From Streptomyces bungoensis (GTDB lineage Bacteria > Actinomycetota > Actinomycetes > Streptomycetales > Streptomycetaceae), in assembly GCF_001514215.1 (NCBI RefSeq), contig NZ_KQ948854.1:407434-471433 (forward strand): a stretch of DNA of 64,000 bases, read 5' to 3'. The notes beneath the pieces are model-generated. The model worked only from the letters and a program-made list of their open reading frames with translations. It was not told the origin of the DNA and did no database searches. Both the position numbers and the translations under genes were made by a program. Shown one piece after another: positions 27,179-35,602 of this stretch (positions are counted from its first letter, which is position 1; every line of letters begins with the position of its first letter).

Positions 27179-27199
27179 TGTCGTGTCATGAACACGACA
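27179..27199. promoter_or_regulatory. Perfect inverted repeat upstream of the secreted nuclease gene
   Basis: TGTCGTGT and ACACGACA (8 bp each) flank CATGA, 96 nt before the nuclease start codon and 39 nt from the Mn riboswitch 5' end. The position between divergent transcripts suits an operator for either one. No regulator is assigned. Confidence 0.5.
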
Positions 27200-27294
27200 C
27201 TACTTTCTTACCGAGCGCTCACCTCCACGCAACGCGGCACCGCGAGCATTCCTTCGCTCGCGCTCCAACACCCCCACCCCACAAGGGAGTTCGC

Positions 27295-27939
27295 ATGCCG
27301 AAGTTCTACGCGCGTCGACGGGTGAGCATACTCGCCGCGCTCACCGGCCTCATAGCCTCCGTCGCCCTCCTCAACTCCCCCACCGCCTCCGCCGCCCTTC
27401 CGACGCCGGTCAGCGCGTCCACCGCCCGCAGCTACCTCTCCCAGCTCACCGTGGCCACCGAGAACCGCACCGGCTACAGCCGCGACCTGTTCCCGACCTG
27501 GATCACCATCTCGGGCACCTGCAACACCCGCGAGTGGATCCTGAAGCGGGACGGCACGAACGTCGTCACCGACTCCGCCTGCGCCGCCACCAGCGGCAGC
27601 TGGTACTCCCCGTACGACGGCGCCACCTGGACCGCCGCCTCCGACGTCGACATCGACCACCTCGTCCCGCTCGCCGAGGCCTGGGACTCCGGGGCGAGCA
27701 AGTGGACCACCTCCCAGCGGCAGGCGTTCGCCAACGACGTCACCCGCCCCCAGCTCCTCGCGGTCACCGACAACGTCAACCAGGCCAAGGGCGACCAGGA
27801 CCCGGCCACCTGGATGCCGTCCCGCACCGCGTACCGCTGCACGTACGTGCGCGCCTGGGTGCAGGTGAAGTACTACTACGGCCTCTCGGTCGACTCCGCG
27901 GAGAAGACCGCGCTGACGAACTACCTGGCGAGCTGCTGA
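27295..27939 (+). CDS. Secreted HNH-family nuclease
   Basis: The 214-residue product has a signal peptide (about 1-34, ending ASAAL) and a GmrSD/DUF1524-type HNH domain: DVDIDHLVPLAEAWDSG with catalytic His122, then RPQLLAVTDNVNQAKGDQDP with the Asn and Lys of the third motif. Four Cys (77, 96, 182, 214) can form two disulfides outside the cell. It should degrade extracellular DNA. ATG at 27295 follows AAGGGAG. Similar nucleases are used for nutrient release or DNA degradation during development. Confidence 0.9.
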   Translation: MPKFYARRRVSILAALTGLIASVALLNSPTASAALPTPVSASTARSYLSQLTVATENRTGYSRDLFPTWITISGTCNTREWILKRDGTNVVTDSACAATSGSWYSPYDGATWTAASDVDIDHLVPLAEAWDSGASKWTTSQRQAFANDVTRPQLLAVTDNVNQAKGDQDPATWMPSRTAYRCTYVRAWVQVKYYYGLSVDSAEKTALTNYLASC

Positions 27940-28038
27940 CACCGCCTCCGCACCACACCGCCCCCCTTTCCCGCGCGTGGGCGCCGGCCCGCGACCGGGC
28001 GGGGGCGGGCCCTTTTCACGGCCGCCGAGGCCCTGCCC

Positions 28039-28683
28039 TCAGGCGGGCCGCCGGCGCACCAGGAACCCCGCCGCGGCGCCCGCGCCGAACAGGGCCGCCA
28101 CCGACACGCCCGCCGCCAGCCAGCTGGCGCCCAGCCAGCGCCCGCCGAAGTAGCCGAGGGCGACGCTGTAGCCGGCCCAGGACAGGCCCGCCAGCGCCGA
28201 CCAGGGCACGAAGTCCCGGGCGCGGCGGTGGGCGGCGCCCGCGCAGAAGGAGACGACCGAGCGGCCGGCGGGAGCGAACCGGGCCAGGACCACCAGCGCG
28301 CCGCCACCCCGCGAGAGGGCCTCGCCGAGACGTTCCTGCGCGGCGGTCAGCCTGCGGGACCGGGCGATCGCGCGGTCCAGGCGCTCACCGCCCCGCCAGG
28401 CCAGCCGGTAGGCCACCAGGTCGCCGAGGACCGAGGCGGTCGCGGCGGAGAGCGTCAGGACGAGGATGTCGGGCACGTTGTGCGGCACCGGTCCGGCCGC
28501 CGCACCGGAGCCGGCGGCCGCCGCGGTGGCCGCCGTGATGACGAGTACACCGCTCGGCAGCACGGGCACGAACACGTCGAGCAGCACCGACAGGGCCACC
28601 ATGGCATAGATCCATGGCACGGCGGCCAGTGACCCCACGCTCTCCCACACGACGACTCCCGTTGCTCCCCCGATGACAGCCAT
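28039..28683 (-). CDS. DedA-family membrane protein
   Basis: The 214-residue product has a short N-terminal helix (MVALSVLLDVFVPVLPSGVL), the DedA core with LGDLVAYRLAWRGG, and ARFAPAGRSVVSFCAGAAHRRARDFVPWSALAG, where the FxPxxR and G-R motifs are conserved. Members act as proton-dependent lipid transporters or scramblases in the membrane. The N-terminal ALDxxxP-like region (LLDVFVP) is present. It is monocistronic between the HNH gene and DoxX. Confidence 0.88.
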   Translation of the reverse strand: MAVIGGATGVVVWESVGSLAAVPWIYAMVALSVLLDVFVPVLPSGVLVITAATAAAAGSGAAAGPVPHNVPDILVLTLSAATASVLGDLVAYRLAWRGGERLDRAIARSRRLTAAQERLGEALSRGGGALVVLARFAPAGRSVVSFCAGAAHRRARDFVPWSALAGLSWAGYSVALGYFGGRWLGASWLAAGVSVAALFGAGAAAGFLVRRRPA

Positions 28684-28756
28684 ACAGCGTACGCGGGAGG
28701 TGTGACAGAAGGGCCGCAGGGGGCTGATGTGATCAAAAGGTCACCTCCACACAGAC

Positions 28757-28803
28757 GCGACGGCGCCCTTCCCTCCGCCGGACGGAGGAAAGGGCGCCGT
28801 CGC
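28757..28803 (-). terminator. Long hairpin terminator after doxX-like gene
   Basis: The arms 28757-28777 and about 28783-28803 form a stem of about 20 bp with small imperfections. It lies downstream of the minus-strand DoxX stop at 28825 and could insulate it from the DedA gene. Confidence 0.75.
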
Positions 28804-28824
28804 CGTGCCGTGCCCCGGGGCCGC

Positions 28825-29280
28825 TCAGGCCGCCACGGGGCGCTGCTCCGCGGCCGGCTCGGGCGCGGCCGCCGTGCGCCGGGAGACCAGCCGGTCCAGG
28901 CCGAAGGCGCCGGAGCCGGTGAAGACGAGCAGGAAGAACGCCCAGCAGAACAGGACCGCCGGCTCGCCGCCGTTCTGGATCGGCCACAGGGCGTGCTGCT
29001 GGTGGACGTCGAAGTACGCGAACGCCATCGAGCCCGACGCGATCAGCGCGGCGCCCCGGGTGCCGAGGCCGAGCAGGACGAAGGCTCCGGCGACCAGCTG
29101 GATCACGGCCGCGTACCAGTTGGGCCAGTGGCCGGCCGGGATGGTGCCGCCGTCGGTGCCTACGGCTCCGCCGAGGACGCCGAAGAGCGAGGCGGCGCCG
29201 TGCACGGCGAAGAGCAGGCCGGCGACGATGCGGAAAAGCCCTATCACGTACGGCTGAGCGGAGTTGAGGCGTGCAGACAT
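28825..29280 (-). CDS. DoxX-family membrane protein
   Basis: The 151-residue product has four membrane helices: IGLFRIVAGLLFAVHGAASLFG, an amphipathic AGHWPNWYAAVIQLVAGAFVLLGLGTR, and two more. This is the DoxX/DUF417-like pattern. Members are linked to redox or sulfur stress complexes in mycobacteria; the biochemical role here is unknown. ATG at 29280 has GGAGA upstream. The C-terminus is Ala/Pro rich. Confidence 0.85.
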   Translation of the reverse strand: MSARLNSAQPYVIGLFRIVAGLLFAVHGAASLFGVLGGAVGTDGGTIPAGHWPNWYAAVIQLVAGAFVLLGLGTRGAALIASGSMAFAYFDVHQQHALWPIQNGGEPAVLFCWAFFLLVFTGSGAFGLDRLVSRRTAAAPEPAAEQRPVAA

Positions 29281-29532
29281 GGGGGGTCTCCACTTCGGTG
29301 TCGGACCGGCCGGCCGTCCGGGCTTGCCGGACGAGGGGGACACCGGGCCGGTATGTGGGGGCGGCGGTACCGAACGAGAGTCCAGACTGATGCCCCGCAC
29401 GCAATGCTTGCAAGTTCAACATCGGGCCATGCTTTTTGTCATGGTCACAACCTTGACGCGACGATGATCACACCCGGAACGGCCCGTCCTCCCGCACCCC
29501 CACCCGAAAATCTGACCGAATCGGCACTTGGC

Positions 29533-29562
29533 GTGGGACCGCTCCCACCCCACGGGTCCCAC
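29533..29562 (-). terminator. Hairpin beyond the GNAT gene
   Basis: GTGGGACC (29533-29540) pairs with GGTCCCAC (29555-29562), just after the minus-strand stop at 29566. Confidence 0.55.
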
Positions 29563-29565
29563 CCC

Positions 29566-30141
29566 TCAGACCCGGCGCTCCCGCACGTGCACATGCCCGG
29601 CCGGCGGATGGGCCGGCGGCGCCGGGGGCAGCACCCCGGCCAAGGCGTACCCGCACTTGTGCGCGACCCGGCAGGAGGCCGCGTTGTCCACCTGGTGCAC
29701 CAACTCGAGCCGGTCCGGCCCCGCGTCACCGAAGGCCGCGAAACCCCGGTCGGACAGCACCGCCGGCGCCCGGGACGCCACGCCCCGGCCGCGCGCCGCG
29801 GCCACGGTCCAGTAACCGACCTCGGCGCCGGAGACACCCTCGGGCCGCCTGAGGACCACATGCCCCAGCACCGGCGCCGCCGCACCGGCCTCCACCACGG
29901 CGAAGGCGAACCGGCGGCCCGTCTCCCACCCGCGCCGCTGCTCCCCGAGCCACCGGACCGCGTCCGCGTCGTCCGCCACGACCGCACTCGTCCAGCGGCG
30001 CAGGGCGTCGTCCCGGTACGCCTCGACCAGCGCACCGGCGTCCGCAGGGCCCCACGGCCGCAGCAGCAGCGCGGGACCCGAGGCGCCGGCGGCCACGTCC
30101 AGCGAGACCGGCAGCCGCCCGGCACCCCCCGACACGGTCAC
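29566..30141 (-). CDS. GNAT acetyltransferase (RimJ/RimL type)
   Basis: The 191-residue product has LLLRPWGPADAGALVEAYRD, GHVVLRRPEGVSGAEVGYWTVAAARGRGVASRA with the acetyl-CoA loop GRGVA, and LELVHQVDNAASCRVAHKCGYALAG, where the Asn/Ser region matches RimJ/RimL-type enzymes. Likely substrate is an N-terminal or small-molecule amine. GTG at 30141 overlaps the stop of the DUF2277 gene by 4 nt, so translation is coupled. Confidence 0.88.
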   Translation of the reverse strand: MTVSGGAGRLPVSLDVAAGASGPALLLRPWGPADAGALVEAYRDDALRRWTSAVVADDADAVRWLGEQRRGWETGRRFAFAVVEAGAAAPVLGHVVLRRPEGVSGAEVGYWTVAAARGRGVASRAPAVLSDRGFAAFGDAGPDRLELVHQVDNAASCRVAHKCGYALAGVLPPAPPAHPPAGHVHVRERRV

Positions 30142-30407
30142 CGGGCCTCCACGGCCGCGCCGTCCACCGCACTCCCCTGCCCCGCGCCGCGCCCGGACCG
30201 CCCCCGCACCTCCAGGCCGCCGAGCAGTTCCGCGGTGGCCTCCGTCACGGCCTGCACGGCGCGGTCGAAGACCTCCTGATTGTGCGCGGCGGGCGCGCGG
30301 AAGCCCGACACCTTCCGTACGTACTGCAGCGCGGCGGCGCGAATGTCGTCCTCGGTGGCCTCACCGGGCAGCACGGGCGGGCGCAGCGTCTTGATACTCC
30401 GGCACAT
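30138..30407 (-). CDS. DUF2277 family protein
   Basis: The 89-residue product starts MCRSIKTLRPP and contains ATEDDIRAAALQYVRKVSGFRAP, the DUF2277 signature; the two helices are followed by a Gly/Arg tail that looks disordered. The family has no established activity. It is followed by the GNAT gene with a 4-nt overlap, and is divergent from the reductase gene at 30502. Confidence 0.88.
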   Translation of the reverse strand: MCRSIKTLRPPVLPGEATEDDIRAAALQYVRKVSGFRAPAAHNQEVFDRAVQAVTEATAELLGGLEVRGRSGRGAGQGSAVDGAAVEAR

Positions 30408-30501
30408 GCCCCCAGTCTCCCGCGCGGCGGGGCGCCCCTGGGAGGATCACGCCGAAGGCGGCCACCGGCTTGCGGGGCCGACCGACGAGAGGAGCACCCT
30501 C

Positions 30502-31650
30502 ATGACGACGCACACGACGCACACGACGCACACGACGCACACGACGCACACGACGAACTCGACGGATAAGACGGATACGGCGGCCACGACCAGGACGGCG
30601 GACGTGCCCAAGTCGCCGGACGCGGCGGGCACGGCGAAGGCGGCAGAGGCGGCGGACACGGCGGACACGGCGGACACGGCGGACACCGCGAAGGGTCTCC
30701 GGACGGCCGGAACAACCCCTGCGACCGTCGCGCCGAGGTCGACCGTGGCCGTGCTCGGCCCCGGCGGTACCGGCGGCCTCCTCGCCGCCCTGCTCTCCCG
30801 CTCCGGGCACCGCGTCATCTGCCTGGCCGGCGAGGCCACGGCCGACACCCTGCGCGACTCCGGGATCCGGGTCCGCAGCCGCCGGTTCGGCGCGTTCACG
30901 GCCGCCGTGGAGGCGGACACCGAACTGCGGGAACCCGTCGACGCCTGCCTGATCGCCGTCAAGCACACCAGCCTGGACGCCGCCCTCACCCGCGTCCCGC
31001 CCACCGCCCTCGGCGACGCCCTCGTCGTACCGCTGCTGAACGGCGTCGAGCACCCCGCGGCCCTGCGCGCCCGCTACCGCGGCGACCGGGTGGCCCCCGC
31101 CGTGATCCGGGTGGAGTCGGCCCGGGTGGCTCCGGGCGTGATCGAACACGGCAGCGACTTCGTGGAGGTGGACCTCACGGGCGCCACGGCTCCCGGCCCC
31201 CGCCTGGACGCCCTGGCCTCCGTTCTCACCGCCGCCGGCGTGACCACCCGCGTGCTCGGGGACGAAGCGGCGGCCCTGTGGGCCAAGATGGCGTTCCTCG
31301 CCCCCTTCGCCCTGCTCACCACCCGCTACGCCCTCCCCCTCGGCGAGGCCCGCACCAGGCACCGGGAGGAACTGGAGTCCCTGGTCGCCGAGACCGCCGC
31401 GGTGAGCCGCGCCTGCGGCGCCCCCGCGGACCCCGCCCAGGCCCTCGCCCGGTACGACGCCTTCCCACCCACCGCCAAGTCCTCCATGCAGCGCGACGCG
31501 GAGGCGGGGCGCCCGCTGGAACTCGACGCGATCGGCGGGGCGTTGCTGCGCGCGGCCGACCGGCACGGCGTACCGGTCCCGGTGACCGCCCGGCTGGTAC
31601 GGGAGCTGCGGGACGCCGGACTCCCGGCATCCGGCCACTCGTTCGACTGA
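30502..31650 (+). CDS. Ketopantoate reductase-like (ApbA/PanE) enzyme with repetitive N-terminus
   Basis: The 382-residue product has an N-terminal extension of about 75 residues rich in Thr/His/Ala/Asp, then the NADPH-binding VAVLGPGGTGGLLAALLSRSGHRV (about 75-98), IAVKHTSL and VVPLLNGVEHPA, ending with the C-domain Lys/Asn/Ser region (WAKMAFLAPFALLTTRYALPL, then TAKSSMQRDAEAGRPLELDAIGG). Fold and motifs fit ketopantoate reductase relatives; ketopantoate itself is not proven. ATG at 30502 has GAGAGGAGC. The extension is made of 9-bp repeats, see separate entry. Confidence 0.88.
   Translation: MTTHTTHTTHTTHTTHTTNSTDKTDTAATTRTADVPKSPDAAGTAKAAEAADTADTADTADTAKGLRTAGTTPATVAPRSTVAVLGPGGTGGLLAALLSRSGHRVICLAGEATADTLRDSGIRVRSRRFGAFTAAVEADTELREPVDACLIAVKHTSLDAALTRVPPTALGDALVVPLLNGVEHPAALRARYRGDRVAPAVIRVESARVAPGVIEHGSDFVEVDLTGATAPGPRLDALASVLTAAGVTTRVLGDEAAALWAKMAFLAPFALLTTRYALPLGEARTRHREELESLVAETAAVSRACGAPADPAQALARYDAFPPTAKSSMQRDAEAGRPLELDAIGGALLRAADRHGVPVPVTARLVRELRDAGLPASGHSFD
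30505..30687 (+). repeat. 9-bp in-frame tandem repeats in the reductase N-terminus
   Basis: Five copies of ACGACGCAC (Thr-Thr-His) run from 30505 to 30549, and four copies of GCGGACACG or a one-base variant (Ala-Asp-Thr) from 30652 to 30687. Copy-number change would alter only the length of the N-terminal tail. Confidence 0.9.
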
Positions 31651-31701
31651 ACCTCGGGAACGACCTCGAAACTCAAATTCGAACAGGCGTAGCATTGCCG
31701 C

Positions 31702-32040
31702 GTGGCTACGACCTATGACTTTCCGAGTGACCTGCTCGCCGGTCAGGAGGAGCTGCATCAGGTCCGGGCCGAGCTTTCGGCCCTGCTGAAGCGGCTCCCC
31801 TGGTCGGTCGAGCCGCTGGACGGCTTCAGCGACGACAACGGGTGGCGCAAGATCGAGCGCCCCGCGTCGCCGGGGTGGACGGAGGACGAACAGGCCCAGG
31901 TGGAGAAGCTGCGCCGGCGGGAGCACGAACTCGCGGTGTTCGTCAGCACGCACCGCTACTGGTCGGACCTCACCGGCTCCGACCGCATCGACGCCCGCAG
32001 CCGCCTGAAGCACGCGCACGAGGAGTCGCCGGGAGACTGA
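31702..32040 (+). CDS. Small acidic conserved-looking protein
   Basis: The 112-residue product begins MATTYDFPSDLLAGQEELHQVRAELSALLKRLPW and has a Trp/Asp-rich middle with an acidic helix (WTEDEQAQVEKLRRREHELAVFV). Codon use is ordinary for the window. TAGCAT at 31690-31695 lies six bases before GTG 31702, so the transcript is probably leaderless. No family recognised; the charged helical content suggests a binding protein. A hairpin follows. Confidence 0.7.
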   Translation: MATTYDFPSDLLAGQEELHQVRAELSALLKRLPWSVEPLDGFSDDNGWRKIERPASPGWTEDEQAQVEKLRRREHELAVFVSTHRYWSDLTGSDRIDARSRLKHAHEESPGD

Positions 32041-32059
32041 GGAGAACGAGAACGAGAAC

Positions 32060-32105
32060 GAGGCCCGGGCCTGAGGGTCGTAACTCACCCGCGGGCCTGG
32101 GCCTC
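32060..32105 (+). terminator. Hairpin terminator
   Basis: GAGGCCCGGGCC (32060-32071) pairs with GGCCTGGGCCTC (32094-32105) with one wobble and a 22-nt loop, 20 nt after the stop. The tRNA gene on the other strand follows. Confidence 0.55.
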
Positions 32106-32120
32106 GATCGTGTCCTGCAC

Positions 32121-32195
<75 letters not shown>

Positions 32196-32369
32196 GGGAC
32201 GAGTCGACAGCCTACCTTGCCGCGGCCGGTGCGCCGCAAACCCGTTTCACGACGTCACGGCCACGGATCGATTTCGCGAGCGGACCGCGAACTGACCGGC
32301 TCGTGTGTTCGTCTTCAACGGGTGGGACAATGTCACCAGCCAGCGCGGATCACAGCACGGGAGAGGGAT

Positions 32370-33770
32370 GTGACGGCGACACCGGGCACGCCATCGACGC
32401 AGCCGTACCCGACGCCGTCGGACTCCCGGGGCCGGGGGACGGCCTGGGCGCTGCGGGACACCCTCGCCCTGGTGAGCCTGCCCGTGCTGGCCGTGCTCGT
32501 GGTGCCCGGTGCGTTCGCCGGTGGGGGGACCCGGCGGTGGTTCGGGGGGCGGGCGGAGAGTCAGCGGGCCGAGGCGCAGGCCGCCAAGGACGCGGCCGCG
32601 GCCGCGTTCTACGAGCTCGACACCGCCCAGCGGGACCTGCGGATCTCGGTCGAGACGATCACGGCCGTGGACGACTCCCCCGCCGCCCGGCGGGCCGTGT
32701 CCGACTTCGAGGCGCTGGGCCGGCGCATCGACGAGGCGAGCCGGCGGTACATCCAGGCCGTCGACGCCCATGACCTCGACCGGGACGACCTGGAGGCCGC
32801 GACGGCCGTGCGGGCGCGGGGTGAGCTGACCGCGGCCAAGGACGAACTGGTGCGGGTCAAGCAGGAGCTGGACCGTTTCGGCGAGGGGCTGGGGCCGCTG
32901 CTCGGCAAGGCCGAGACCCAGCTCGCCCGGCTGGCCCCCGCCGTCGAGCGGGCCCGGCAGGCGCTGCTGGGTGCGAGCAACGCACTCGACGCCGTACGCG
33001 GGAAGGGTTTGCGGGCCGACGACCTCGCCGCCCGGCTCGCCGCGCTCTCGCCCGAGCTGACGAGGCTGAACGAGGGCGCGGGGCGGCACGGGGTGGCGCA
33101 GACGCTGGAGCGGGCCGAGCGGGTGCAGCGGGAGGCCGCCGCGATCCGGGCCGAGGCGGAGCGGCTGCCGGAGAAGGCGGCGGAGATCGACCACCGGCTG
33201 GTGAGTCTGCGCACCCGTGCGCAGGCGCTGACCACGCGGGCGGGTCAGGTCGATCCGGTGCTGAGCGAGCTGCGGCGCAGGTTCGCGGCCGCCTGCTGGC
33301 AGGACCTGCAGCAGGTGCCCGCGCAGGCGGCGGAGAACGTGCGGCAGGCCGAGCTGAAGCTGCGCGAGGCGCAGGCGGCCCGGGAGGCCCAGCGCTGGCC
33401 GGACGCCACCTCGCTGCTGTCGACGGTGCGGGCTCTGCTGAACACCACCGACGAGGCGGTCTCGGCCGCCGGTGACCGCCTGCAGCGGCTGAACGCCGTG
33501 CAGAAGGATCCGCAGGGGGAGATCGAGCGGACCCGGTTCGCGATCCGGGACGCGCAGCGGCTGGCGATGACGGGGCGTACGACGCCGGATCCGCGGCATG
33601 CGCGGCCGCTGGACGACGCGGTGGCCCGGCTGGAGCGGGCGATCGGCACGCTGGAGGGCCGGCATCCGGACTACTGGCACTTCCTGACCGAGGCGGACGC
33701 GGTGCGGCGGACCACGGCCCGGGTGGTGGCGCAGATCCGCGAGGAGCGCGGGGGCGGCGCCGGCCACTGA
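32370..33770 (+). CDS. Coiled-coil membrane protein
   Basis: The 466-residue product has one N-terminal membrane helix (about 31-50, LALVSLPVLAVLVVPGAF) and then a nearly continuous charged helical region with heptad-like Leu/Ala spacing (RAEAQAAKDAAAAAFYELD onward) to about residue 450. Cytosolic orientation is likely. No enzymatic motif is visible. GTG at 32370 follows GAGAGGGAT. It is divergent from the tRNA. Streptomyces encode such proteins often; function unknown. Confidence 0.8.
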   Translation: MTATPGTPSTQPYPTPSDSRGRGTAWALRDTLALVSLPVLAVLVVPGAFAGGGTRRWFGGRAESQRAEAQAAKDAAAAAFYELDTAQRDLRISVETITAVDDSPAARRAVSDFEALGRRIDEASRRYIQAVDAHDLDRDDLEAATAVRARGELTAAKDELVRVKQELDRFGEGLGPLLGKAETQLARLAPAVERARQALLGASNALDAVRGKGLRADDLAARLAALSPELTRLNEGAGRHGVAQTLERAERVQREAAAIRAEAERLPEKAAEIDHRLVSLRTRAQALTTRAGQVDPVLSELRRRFAAACWQDLQQVPAQAAENVRQAELKLREAQAAREAQRWPDATSLLSTVRALLNTTDEAVSAAGDRLQRLNAVQKDPQGEIERTRFAIRDAQRLAMTGRTTPDPRHARPLDDAVARLERAIGTLEGRHPDYWHFLTEADAVRRTTARVVAQIREERGGGAGH

Positions 33771-33893
33771 GCCGGGGCCTGGGCCACGGGCCGGGCCGGG
33801 CCGGTGGCCGGGCCGTGTGTGCTGGCGGTCCGGGACGGGCAGGCGGATATTGGGATGGACGGATGGCCTCCGCTAGCGCCCGAGGAGGCGGTT

Positions 33894-34499
33894 ATGGCCA
33901 CACACCCTGTCCACACGAGGCCGCCGCGGCGGATCAGCTTCGAGGAGCAGCTCCCCGTTGACCACCGGCTGAACACGGTCTACCGGATCGGTGCGGGCCT
34001 GATCGGCGGCTTTCTCGTCGCCTTCGGCATTCTCGGGGTGATCGACCAGATCGGTTTCTTCAGCACCGGCGGTGACCGGGTCGCGGGGCTGAACACCAAC
34101 GGCACGCTGAGTGTGCTGTCGATCGTCGTCGGGGGGATCCTGCTCGTCGGCATGGTGATCGGCGGGAACGTGGCGTCCACGCTGAACATGGTGTTCGGGG
34201 TGCTGTTCCTGCTGAACGGCTTCCTGACCCTGGGGCTGCTGGGCAGCGACTACAACTTCCTGGCGTTCAAGATCCAGAACGTGTTCTTCAGCTTCATCGT
34301 GGGCCTGCTGCTGATGACGTTCGGCATGTACGGCCGGGTCGGCTCGACGTTGCCGCACGACAATCCGTACTACCGGGCCCGGCATCCCGATTCGGTCACC
34401 GAGCCTCCGGGGCGTGAGCACGAGACCGGCACGCCGCCGGTGACGATGCCGCTGCCCGGCGGGAAGGAGGAGCGCCGGTCCGGGCCGGGTGGCGGTTAG
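33894..34499 (+). CDS. DUF4383-family four-helix membrane protein
   Basis: The 201-residue product has an N-terminal cytosolic stretch (PPRRISFEEQLPVDHRLNTVYRIGAG), four membrane helices (about 30-145) including MVFGVLFLLNGFLTLGLLG, and a disordered C-terminus rich in Pro/Gly/Glu. It matches the DUF4383 layout. Role unknown. ATG at 33894 has GAGGAGG 7 nt upstream. Confidence 0.82.
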   Translation: MATHPVHTRPPRRISFEEQLPVDHRLNTVYRIGAGLIGGFLVAFGILGVIDQIGFFSTGGDRVAGLNTNGTLSVLSIVVGGILLVGMVIGGNVASTLNMVFGVLFLLNGFLTLGLLGSDYNFLAFKIQNVFFSFIVGLLLMTFGMYGRVGSTLPHDNPYYRARHPDSVTEPPGREHETGTPPVTMPLPGGKEERRSGPGGG

Positions 34500-34508
34500 T
34501 CTGTGCCC

Positions 34509-34730
34509 ATGCCTCGCTACGAGTACCGCTGCCGTACCTGCGGCGACACCTTCGAACTGAGCCGGCCGATGGCCGAGTCCGCCGCTCCCGCCGCCTGCCC
34601 TGCGGGCCATGACGACACGGTGAAGCTGCTGTCCACGGTGGCCGTGGGCGGCACGTCGTCCGCCGCCGCACCGGCTCCGGCTCCTCGCGGAGGCGGGGGC
34701 GGCTGCTGCGGCGGGGGTTGCTGCGGCTGA
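34509..34730 (+). CDS. FmdB-type zinc ribbon with Cys/Gly tail
   Basis: The 73-residue product has the zinc ribbon CRTCGDTFEL plus CPAGH (about residues 8-37), typical of FmdB/CxxC_CxxC_SSSS regulators, followed by a Gly/Ala spacer and the tail GGGGGCCGGGCCG that adds four Cys. The tail could bind metal or form an Fe-S-like or thiolate site (inference). TAGTCT at 34497-34502 lies six bases before ATG 34509, consistent with a leaderless mRNA. Confidence 0.88.
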   Translation: MPRYEYRCRTCGDTFELSRPMAESAAPAACPAGHDDTVKLLSTVAVGGTSSAAAPAPAPRGGGGGCCGGGCCG

Positions 34731-34746
34731 CCGGGCGACGGTGAGC

Positions 34747-34770
34747 GTGGGTCAACGGATGTTGGCCCAC
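34747..34770. terminator. Hairpin between fmdB-like gene and Ter cluster
   Basis: GTGGGTCAAC and GTTGGCCCAC pair (one wobble) around GGAT, between the convergent stops at 34730 and 34781. Confidence 0.6.
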
Positions 34771-34780
34771 ACTCGTTCGC

Positions 34781-35602
34781 CTACGCCCGTTGACCCGGCC
34801 CGCGGATCGCCCGGAGGAACTCCCGGGTGATCCGCTCACCGGCCAGCACGCCGCGTTCCGGGAGTGCGGTGATCGCAGGGGCGGTCCAGTCGGTGTCGGC
34901 CAGTTCGCCGTGGCCGGGGCGCCAGCCCCGGTCGGCGGCGAGCAGGAGGTCGGCGTCGAGGAGTGAGTCGCCGGCCGCGAGGGTGAGTTCCGCGCCGGTG
35001 CGCCGGGCGACCTCCCGTACCGCCGCGCTCTTGGTGAGCGGCTGCGGCACGGCGTAGATCTTGCGGCCCTGCAGCGAGACGGTCCAGCCGCGGTTCTCCG
35101 CCCAGACCGCGAGCTCCTTGACCCACTCCTCCGGCAGCAGCTCCCGCTCCACGACGAGGTAGGCGAACAGGTCCTCGGCGATGCGCTGCTTGCGCACCCA
35201 GACGGGGTCGGCGGTGCGGGTCAGGTGGTCGCGGACCTCCTCCAGCGGGGCGCACTCGTCGGCGAGCCGGGCGCGTACCGCGGCGTTCCAGTCCTGGTCG
35301 GTGGCGCCGTCGACCAGCAGGTGGCCGCCGTTGGCGCAGATCGCGTAGGCGGGCTGCGGGCCGGGCAGGTTGATGCGCTGGTACTGCTTGCGGGTGCGGG
35401 TCGTGGTGGGCACGAAGACGGCCGCGTCGCCGAGGTCGGTCAGCAGCTGGGCGGCGGTCTCGGTCATGTAGGAGAGCGGCCTGCTCTCGTGCACCTCGAC
35501 GCACAGCAGCCGGGGTGCGCGCGGGTCGGGCATGGTCAGGGCCAGGGCCGCGGCGGAGTAGATCAGCGTGCGGTCGAGGTCGCTCGCCACCAGTACCGGC
35601 AT
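34781..35602 (-). CDS. HAD phosphatase of the Ter biosynthetic module
   Basis: The 273-residue product has HAD motif I (ASDLDRTLIY, Asp8 and Asp10), a cap region, and the motif IV region LTLAAGDSLLDADLL, as in sucrose-phosphatase-like HADs. In Ter-linked clusters described by comparative genomics it accompanies two phosphoribosyltransferase domains and a TIM-barrel lyase, and is proposed to finish a nucleoside-like metabolite. The ATG at 35602 overlaps the stop of the upstream gene by 1 nt, so they are coupled. Confidence 0.9.
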   Translation of the reverse strand: MPVLVASDLDRTLIYSAAALALTMPDPRAPRLLCVEVHESRPLSYMTETAAQLLTDLGDAAVFVPTTTRTRKQYQRINLPGPQPAYAICANGGHLLVDGATDQDWNAAVRARLADECAPLEEVRDHLTRTADPVWVRKQRIAEDLFAYLVVERELLPEEWVKELAVWAENRGWTVSLQGRKIYAVPQPLTKSAAVREVARRTGAELTLAAGDSLLDADLLLAADRGWRPGHGELADTDWTAPAITALPERGVLAGERITREFLRAIRGPGQRA

